DNA of 64,000 bases, taken from contig NZ_JAOWKX010000001.1 in assembly GCF_025751585.1 (NCBI RefSeq), positions 682,259 to 746,258 on the forward strand. Reading direction: 5' to 3'. The stretch comes from Fluctibacter corallii. Its GTDB lineage: Bacteria; Pseudomonadota; Gammaproteobacteria; Enterobacterales; Alteromonadaceae. The notes below the pieces were generated by a model. It had not been told where the DNA came from, ran no database searches, and worked only from the letters and a program-made list of their open reading frames with translations. The position numbers were made by a program, and so were the translations under genes. The first letter of the stretch is position 1, and every line of letters starts with the position of its first letter. Below are positions 58,445-64,000 of the stretch, piece by piece.

Positions 58445-60405
58445 TAGGCGGCCCTCTCTTGCAACTTACCCGTTTTGCGTCTGTAACGCTTATCGGCAAT
58501 CGCAATGATTAAACCGATGGCAATGAGTATGCCTCCCGCCCATAACCAGCGTACGTAATGCTTTACATAAAGCCTAACACCCCAACTCCCATCATCAAAC
58601 TGCGTGCCCAATGACACATACAAATCTCGGGTAAAGCCAACATCAACTCCGGCTTCTGTCATCACCGTTTTTTGAACCGTATAAAATCGCTTCTCACTCA
58701 GAATTGAGCCTACAGGCTGATTGCCTTTCAATACCTCAATACGCGCGCCGTGTCCCTCATAGTTAGAATCGTAAGTCGCCTCAATATCTTTCAGGTGAAA
58801 GGTATAGCCTGATAATTCAACCTTATCTCCAATATGCATTTTTACTGCACGCTCATCGGTGAATTGGGTCGCCATACCGCCTCCGGCTAAGGTCACCGCA
58901 AAACCGATATGCCCAATAATCATCCCCCAATGCGCTTTAGGTATTTTCGCCCAGCCCAGTTTCTGGGCGGTCTTGAACAGTTCTCTCAATGAAATGAGGG
59001 TAATCCAACAGCCAAGGCTAGCACTGACAATCGCGGTGAAATTCCATTGACCGAACTGCCCTAACACCCATGCAAGACCTAAAATTAGGCTTACGACGAA
59101 CACATAGATATTGGATTTAAACAGCCTGTTCAGGTTGTCTTGCTTCCAGCGCATCATAGGTGCCACGCCTAAAACAAAAGAAAATGGTATTAATAACCAA
59201 CTAAACACTTGATCAAAAAACGGTTGACCAACCGAGATAGCTCCCAAGCCCGCTTGTTTGTGTAGCATGGGGAATAGCGTTCCAATCAAGACAACTATTG
59301 TAGCCGCAATGAACAACATATTGTTCATTAACAACGTCGTTTCTCTGGATATTGCAGCATATTGCGTACGATCTTTTTGCACATGCGTAATGCGCATAGC
59401 ATAAAGGGTTAAACTGCCGCCAATAACGAAAGCAAGTAATCCTAAAATGAAAATGCCACGTTCAGGGTCATTTGCAAAAGCATGGACAGATACAATCACA
59501 CCTGAACGAACTAAGAATGTCCCTAATAAACTAAAAGAGAATGCTGCAATCGCTAAAAATAATGTCCAGCTAACAAAAACACCACGCTTTTCTGTCGCAA
59601 TAAGTGAGTGAAAAAGTGCCACTGCAACAAGCCAAGGCATAAACGCCGCATTTTCAGATGGATCCCAGAACCACCAGCCGCCCCAACCGAGCTCACTGTA
59701 TGCCCACCATGAGCCGAGTGTGATTCCCATAGTAAGGCAACTAATACCGAGTAACGTCCAAGGTCTAGACCATTTCGCCCAACTGGTATCTAATCGCCCC
59801 AAAATCAAGGCTGCGATAGCGAATGAGAAAGGTACCGACATGCCCACATACCCCAAGTAAAGCATGGGTGGATGAAAAATCATGCCAGGATCTTGTAGGA
59901 GTGGGTTAAGGTCTCGCCCGTCTACAGGAAAATAAGGCAACGTACGTTCAAATGGATTAGACGCAATAATAACGTAAGCGTAAAACCCAACACTTATCCA
60001 CCCTAACACCACCAAAACTAGGGTGCGCGTGTCTTTAGGGAGCTGCTTTGAAAATACGGCAAAGCCGATATTCCAACATGATTGCATTAGCAACCAGAGC
60101 AAAATCGACCCTTCATGGCTACCCCAACTGGCTGCAATTTTATATTCAAAAGGCAAAAGCGATGTGGAGTTTTGGGCAACGTTAATGACAGAGAAATCAT
60201 CTGTTGCAAAGGCGTATACTAAGCAACCAAAAGATATTGCTGTCATGATGAACTGACCCACCACAAGATTCGGGGCCAACTCCATAATGGGATGATTGTT
60301 TTTCCTGACGCCCCAGAATGGAACAATGGACAGTGCCAGGGCAAAACCAAATGCGAATGTTAGAGCCAAATTTCCTAATTCGGGTATGTAATGATGAATC
60401 TCCAC
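58444..60405 (-). CDS. ccmF: Haem lyase subunit CcmF
   Basis: The 653-residue inner-membrane protein with about fifteen membrane segments joins haem to apocytochrome c. The haem-binding WWD block is GWGGWWFWDPSENAAFMPWL. Conserved His residues lie at GSHEGSILLW, PPMLYLGYVG and HVQKDRTQY. The N-terminal EIHHYIPELGNLALTFAFG is normal. It is the first ccm gene of this group; the genes ccmABCDE that usually precede it are absent from the flanking sequence. Length matches E. coli CcmF. Confidence 0.97.
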   Translation of the reverse strand: MEIHHYIPELGNLALTFAFGFALALSIVPFWGVRKNNHPIMELAPNLVVGQFIMTAISFGCLVYAFATDDFSVINVAQNSTSLLPFEYKIAASWGSHEGSILLWLLMQSCWNIGFAVFSKQLPKDTRTLVLVVLGWISVGFYAYVIIASNPFERTLPYFPVDGRDLNPLLQDPGMIFHPPMLYLGYVGMSVPFSFAIAALILGRLDTSWAKWSRPWTLLGISCLTMGITLGSWWAYSELGWGGWWFWDPSENAAFMPWLVAVALFHSLIATEKRGVFVSWTLFLAIAAFSFSLLGTFLVRSGVIVSVHAFANDPERGIFILGLLAFVIGGSLTLYAMRITHVQKDRTQYAAISRETTLLMNNMLFIAATIVVLIGTLFPMLHKQAGLGAISVGQPFFDQVFSWLLIPFSFVLGVAPMMRWKQDNLNRLFKSNIYVFVVSLILGLAWVLGQFGQWNFTAIVSASLGCWITLISLRELFKTAQKLGWAKIPKAHWGMIIGHIGFAVTLAGGGMATQFTDERAVKMHIGDKVELSGYTFHLKDIEATYDSNYEGHGARIEVLKGNQPVGSILSEKRFYTVQKTVMTEAGVDVGFTRDLYVSLGTQFDDGSWGVRLYVKHYVRWLWAGGILIAIGLIIAIADKRYRRKTGKLQERAA

Positions 60406-60964
60406 ATATGCCTCTGTAAGTAATCAAAAATAACAATAATCCCTACGATAGCAGCCGCAATAGCGCCCAAACTCAAACAGGGACAAATGCGTTTGGATTT
60501 TACACATTTAATTGGAAACTTCTAATAAATTTTGCGAGAAATCGCTGTTGCAGAAAACCATTGGAATCGCGCTTAAAATAAGGCTTTCATTATAGATTAT
60601 AAGATCAATAGTTAGTGCATCATTAAACACCGATTGAGTGAGCTAACACACTCCGAAACGGTGAACATCAGAACTACTGCGACGACCTCCTATTAGCGCG
60701 GCTTTTTTCACATACCACCAAAATACTAAAAAATCACAATTTAACGCGAGGCATTACTCGAAAAAAACGTCGAGTGCCATATAATTTGGTGGAAACAATG
60801 TAAACTTCGTCATTGTACAAAAATTTAACTCTACCTTCTTAAGGTTTGAGTGTATAATACGCCACCTTTTTTTGCGTCTACCACTAGGGCACGCTTAAAG
60901 CTAGTCAGACTGCTTCGTCATTTTGGCTTTTCGTCCGTAATTACTTTGAGTTAAGGCATATATT
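60406..60964. promoter_or_regulatory. Intergenic region between ccmF and bipA
   Basis: This 559-base gap has no gene I can support. It contains a two-tier hairpin: CACCG/CGGTG (60628-60632 with 60659-60663) enclosing GAGTG/CACTC (60636-60640 with 60649-60653). A good -10 hexamer TATAAT lies at 60853-60858, oriented toward bipA; the -35 region is weak. It leaves a bipA leader of about 100 bases. A 33-codon hydrophobic frame overlapping the ccmF start was considered and rejected. Confidence 0.4.
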
Positions 60965-62797
60965 TTGGCTAACGATATCAGTAACTTAAGAAACATCGCA
61001 ATTATTGCGCACGTTGACCATGGTAAAACAACCTTGGTTGATAAACTATTACAACAGTCTGGCACCCTTGAAAGCCGTGGTGAAGCAGAAGAACGCGTTA
61101 TGGACTCGAATGACATCGAGAAAGAGCGTGGTATTACCATCCTTGCTAAAAACACAGCGATTCGTTGGAATGACTACCGCATCAACATCGTAGACACTCC
61201 GGGACACGCCGATTTCGGTGGCGAAGTGGAACGTGTTATGTCTATGGCCGATTCTGTACTGCTACTTGTTGATGCCCAAGAAGGCCCGATGCCGCAAACG
61301 CGTTTTGTAACGCAAAAAGCATTTGCACAAGGCCTAAAGCCGATTGTTGTTATTAACAAAATCGACAAGCCAGGCGCGCGCCCTGACTGGGTAATTGATC
61401 AAGTATTCGACTTGTTCGACAACCTTGGTGCTACTGACGATCAACTTGATTTCCAAGTTGTTTACGCATCAGCCCTGAATGGTTGGGCGTCTTTAGATGC
61501 CGACGAGAAGCAAGAAGACATGACTGCATTGTTCCAAACGATCGTCGACCAGGTTCAAGCACCGAATGCAGATCCTGAAGGCAGCTTTCAAATGCAGATT
61601 TCGCAGCTTGACTACAACTCGTACGTAGGTGTTATCGGTGTAGGCCGAATCAAGCGCGGTAGCGTTAAGCCAAATGATCAGGTAACGATTATCGGCGCAG
61701 ACGGTAAAAAACGAAACGGTAAAGTTGGTCAAATTCAGGGTTATCTTGGCCTTGAGCGTCACGAAATCGATAGTGCACACGCTGGCGACATCATTGCGAT
61801 TACGGGGTTGGGTGAGCTGAAAATCTCCGACACAATTTGTGACCAGAACGAAGTAGAAGCGTTGCCGCCACTGTCTGTTGACGAGCCAACCGTCACCATG
61901 ACCTTCCAAGTAAATACCTCGCCATTTGCAGGTAAAGAAGGTAAATATGTTACTTCACGTAATATTCTAGAGCGCCTTCAAGCGGAATTGGTTCACAACG
62001 TAGCACTACGTGTAGAAGAAACGCCAGATCCGGATAAATTCCGAGTTTCGGGCCGTGGTGAATTACATTTGGGTATTCTAATTGAGAATATGCGTCGTGA
62101 AGGCTACGAACTAGCAGTATCACGTCCAGAAGTAATTCTGCGTGATGTAGACGGCGAAGTTCATGAACCCTATGAAACACTGACCATTGACTGTGAAGAA
62201 GAGCACCAAGGCTCAATCATGGAACAAATTGGTTTGCGTAAAGGTGAATTGACTGACATGTCACCTGACGGCAAAGGCCGTGTTCGTATGGACTTCGTGA
62301 TCCCAAGCCGTGGTTTGATTGGCTTCCAAACTGAATTTATGACACTCACATCAGGCTCAGGGTTGTTGTACCACACGTTTGATCACTACGGTCCTCATAA
62401 AGGCGGTAACATTGGTCAACGTAAAAACGGTGTGTTGATTGCTAATGCTGCGGGTAAAGCACTAACAAACGCATTGTTCAACCTTCAGGATCGTGGTCGT
62501 CTATTCATCGGACACGGTGTAGAAGTGTACGAAGGTATGATCATCGGCATTCACAGTCGCGACAACGATCTAACGGTTAATGCCCTTAAAGGTAAACAGT
62601 TAACTAACGTGCGCGCATCAGGTACTGACGAAGCACAGAACCTTGTACCGCCAATCGTTATGACACTTGAGCAAGCGCTAGAGTTTATCGACGATGACGA
62701 ATTGGTTGAAGTCACACCGGAAAGCATTCGCCTTCGTAAGAAGCTACTAACGGAAAATGACCGTAAACGTGCTTCTCGCGCAAAAGATAAAGAGTAG
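60965..62797 (+). CDS. typA: Ribosome-dependent GTPase BipA/TypA
   Basis: The 610-residue translational GTPase resembles EF-G and aids ribosome assembly and stress growth. The GTP-binding motifs are [25 protein letters not shown] and [11 protein letters not shown], and the C-terminal BipA-specific domain ends in [19 protein letters not shown]. The start codon is TTG at 60965 with AAGG upstream. Length matches E. coli BipA. It is transcribed alone, with a terminator after it. Confidence 0.97.
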   Translation: MANDISNLRNIAIIAHVDHGKTTLVDKLLQQSGTLESRGEAEERVMDSNDIEKERGITILAKNTAIRWNDYRINIVDTPGHADFGGEVERVMSMADSVLLLVDAQEGPMPQTRFVTQKAFAQGLKPIVVINKIDKPGARPDWVIDQVFDLFDNLGATDDQLDFQVVYASALNGWASLDADEKQEDMTALFQTIVDQVQAPNADPEGSFQMQISQLDYNSYVGVIGVGRIKRGSVKPNDQVTIIGADGKKRNGKVGQIQGYLGLERHEIDSAHAGDIIAITGLGELKISDTICDQNEVEALPPLSVDEPTVTMTFQVNTSPFAGKEGKYVTSRNILERLQAELVHNVALRVEETPDPDKFRVSGRGELHLGILIENMRREGYELAVSRPEVILRDVDGEVHEPYETLTIDCEEEHQGSIMEQIGLRKGELTDMSPDGKGRVRMDFVIPSRGLIGFQTEFMTLTSGSGLLYHTFDHYGPHKGGNIGQRKNGVLIANAAGKALTNALFNLQDRGRLFIGHGVEVYEGMIIGIHSRDNDLTVNALKGKQLTNVRASGTDEAQNLVPPIVMTLEQALEFIDDDELVEVTPESIRLRKKLLTENDRKRASRAKDKE

Positions 62798-62828
62798 TTT
62801 ACTGAGTCTACTTAAGTTTCATTAATAG

Positions 62829-62858
62829 CAAAGGCGCCTGTCGGCGCCTTTGTTTTTT
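62829..62858 (+). terminator. Rho-independent terminator of bipA
   Basis: CAAAGGCGCC (62829-62838) pairs with GGCGCCTTTG (62843-62852) around a four-base loop and is followed by TTTTTT. It is a strong hairpin facing the 3' end of the convergent chemoreceptor gene. Confidence 0.9.
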
Positions 62859-62889
62859 ATCTCGCTTTCCATTCATGGCTAGCGAATTC

Positions 62890-64000
62890 TCACACTTTAA
62901 ATCGGCGAGTTAAATCATCTAAGATTTCAGATTGTTCATGCATTTGCTGAGCAAAGTCTTTCACTTCATTCATCTTAGTAATGCTCGTGTGGCCAGTTTC
63001 GACAATAACATTAATATTTTTACTTAGCTCATCAGCCACCGTACTTTGCTCAGATACTGCGGTAGATATTTGCTCTGACATTTCTGATATCTGGATTGTG
63101 GCATTTTGCAGACTTTCTAACGAGCTGCCCGAACTTGATGCTTTCACCTTTGCATCTTCACTCTTGCTTTGGCTTTGTCCCATCACATCAACCGCTGACT
63201 TCGCGCCATTTTGCAGCTCATTGATGGTGTCCTGAATTTGAGACGTGCTCTCTTGCGTCCGGCTTGCTAATGAACGCACTTCATCCGCTACTACCGCAAA
63301 CCCACGCCCTTGTTCACCTGCGCGCGCCGCTTCTATAGCCGCATTCAATGCGAGTAAATTAGTCTGCTCAGCAATGCTCTGAATAACATCTAACACCAAT
63401 ACAATTTGCCCTACATTGCCTTCTAATGATGCAATTACATCTGACGCATTACCGATATGAGAGGCCAGATTTTCAATCGAATCAATCGCCTCTCCGACAA
63501 TACGAGATACATTCGCAACGTCCGTGCTCGCGCGTTGCGCCGATTGTGACGTCGTTGAAGCATTATTTTCAATTTCGCCCGCTGCCGCCGCCATTTCAGT
63601 GACCGCAGTTGCCACCTGATCTGTTTCAACTTGCTGGTGCTCTATACTCTTTAGACTGTCATTGCTGGCTCTAGATACCTGTACTGATATTGCACGTGAT
63701 TCTTCAACCGATTGCTTAATCGCCACAACAAGGTCGCGAATTTTTGATTGGAATTGATTAAATGCACTAGACAGCTGACCAATCTCATCATCTCTATCAA
63801 CAGGTAAATCTCGCGTTAAGTCACCATCACCACTGGCGATATTTTGAAGAGCTAGGGCGACCTTCTCAAGTGGATCTGTGACCAGAAGCCGAAAAACAAA
63901 AAACATAGCGACCACCAGCAACACATCAAGAATTATGATGCGCACGGCTGCGCTAACTGCCAACGAGCGCAATTGCGCATCTACAAATTCGCGATTAACA
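62890..64000 (-). CDS. Methyl-accepting chemotaxis protein, 5' end outside window
   Basis: The frame stays open to the right edge, so the start and sensor domain lie beyond 64000. About 370 codons are visible: the end of a periplasmic part, a membrane segment ([19 protein letters not shown]), a HAMP domain ([28 protein letters not shown]) and a signalling domain. The CheA/CheW contact tip is [41 protein letters not shown]. It ends DDLTRRFKV, without a CheR-binding pentapeptide. The ligand cannot be inferred. Confidence 0.9.
   Translation of the reverse strand, partial: VNREFVDAQLRSLAVSAAVRIIILDVLLVVAMFFVFRLLVTDPLEKVALALQNIASGDGDLTRDLPVDRDDEIGQLSSAFNQFQSKIRDLVVAIKQSVEESRAISVQVSRASNDSLKSIEHQQVETDQVATAVTEMAAAAGEIENNASTTSQSAQRASTDVANVSRIVGEAIDSIENLASHIGNASDVIASLEGNVGQIVLVLDVIQSIAEQTNLLALNAAIEAARAGEQGRGFAVVADEVRSLASRTQESTSQIQDTINELQNGAKSAVDVMGQSQSKSEDAKVKASSSGSSLESLQNATIQISEMSEQISTAVSEQSTVADELSKNINVIVETGHTSITKMNEVKDFAQQMHEQSEILDDLTRRFKV

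Noticed and set aside
60390..60470. A 33-codon hydrophobic minus-strand frame overlapping the start of ccmF
   Set aside because: It has only a TTG start, no site, does not match CcmD or CcmE, and most of it overlaps ccmF and its leader.

Overview
The window reads as a chromosomal segment of a marine gammaproteobacterium in or near the Alteromonadaceae (Alteromonas, Glaciecola or Aestuariibacter type). The evidence is protein-level: an ArcB-type tripartite sensor kinase, glnA-ntrB-ntrC with consensus NtrC boxes, the tyrS/mepM/anmK arrangement, CcmFGHI, BipA, a Tsx/OmpK-like porin and several small conserved families (DUF2726, DUF2721, DUF2750, DUF6776-like). Base composition is moderate and gene density high. 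I saw no rRNA or tRNA genes, no CRISPR array and no intact insertion sequence.

Layout. 1-1.4 kb: a RES/Xre toxin-antitoxin pair with a clear promoter/operator, after an unassigned partial reading frame at the left edge. 1.9-6 kb: a DUF2383 helical-bundle protein, CsaA, an AraC regulator and ArcB. 6.7-12.6 kb: glutamate synthase gltBD. 12.7-14.6 kb: small secreted or membrane-anchored unknowns, one preceded by a 13-bp tandem repeat. 14.7-18.7 kb: mtnN-cbiB-btuF followed by ahcY, a methyl-cycle/B12 cluster. 18.9-21.7 kb: rhodanese, DUF2721, GNAT and a DadA/PuuB-like oxidoreductase. 21.8-26.1 kb: tyrS divergent from mepM-anmK-lrp. 26.2-32.2 kb: a large PLP enzyme divergent from a D-2-hydroxyacid dehydrogenase, a diguanylate cyclase and a thioredoxin-fold protein. 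32.6-38 kb: an M43 metalloprotease, HtpX, and a minus-strand Tsx-like porin / chemoreceptor / SpoIIAA-like group.

37.98-38.18 kb holds what I consider the most interesting element. It is an intergenic minus-strand stretch with eight GGA motifs, three of them in perfect hairpin loops. Its two ends pair through 14 base pairs just before a T-tract. This is the architecture of a CsrB/RsmZ-type RNA that sequesters CsrA.

38.4-44.6 kb: a GST, an RND efflux operon ending in a periplasmic binding-type protein, and erpA. 44.8-50.1 kb: two unknown or coiled-coil proteins, a CLC chloride transporter, HemJ, a 60-residue protein and folE. 50.2-54.8 kb: ntrC, ntrB, a DUF4124 protein and glnA, with NtrC sites and a sigma-54 promoter. 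55.3-60.4 kb: an EntD-type phosphopantetheinyl transferase and ccmFGHI. 61-64 kb: typA/bipA and a chemoreceptor cut by the window edge.

The genes suggest a coherent physiology: nitrogen assimilation (gltBD, glnA, ntrBC), redox and respiratory control (arcB, ccm genes, hemJ, erpA), recycling of S-adenosylhomocysteine (mtnN, ahcY) and cobinamide salvage (btuF, cbiB). Motility and surface control may be linked through two chemoreceptors, c-di-GMP and the candidate Csr RNA.
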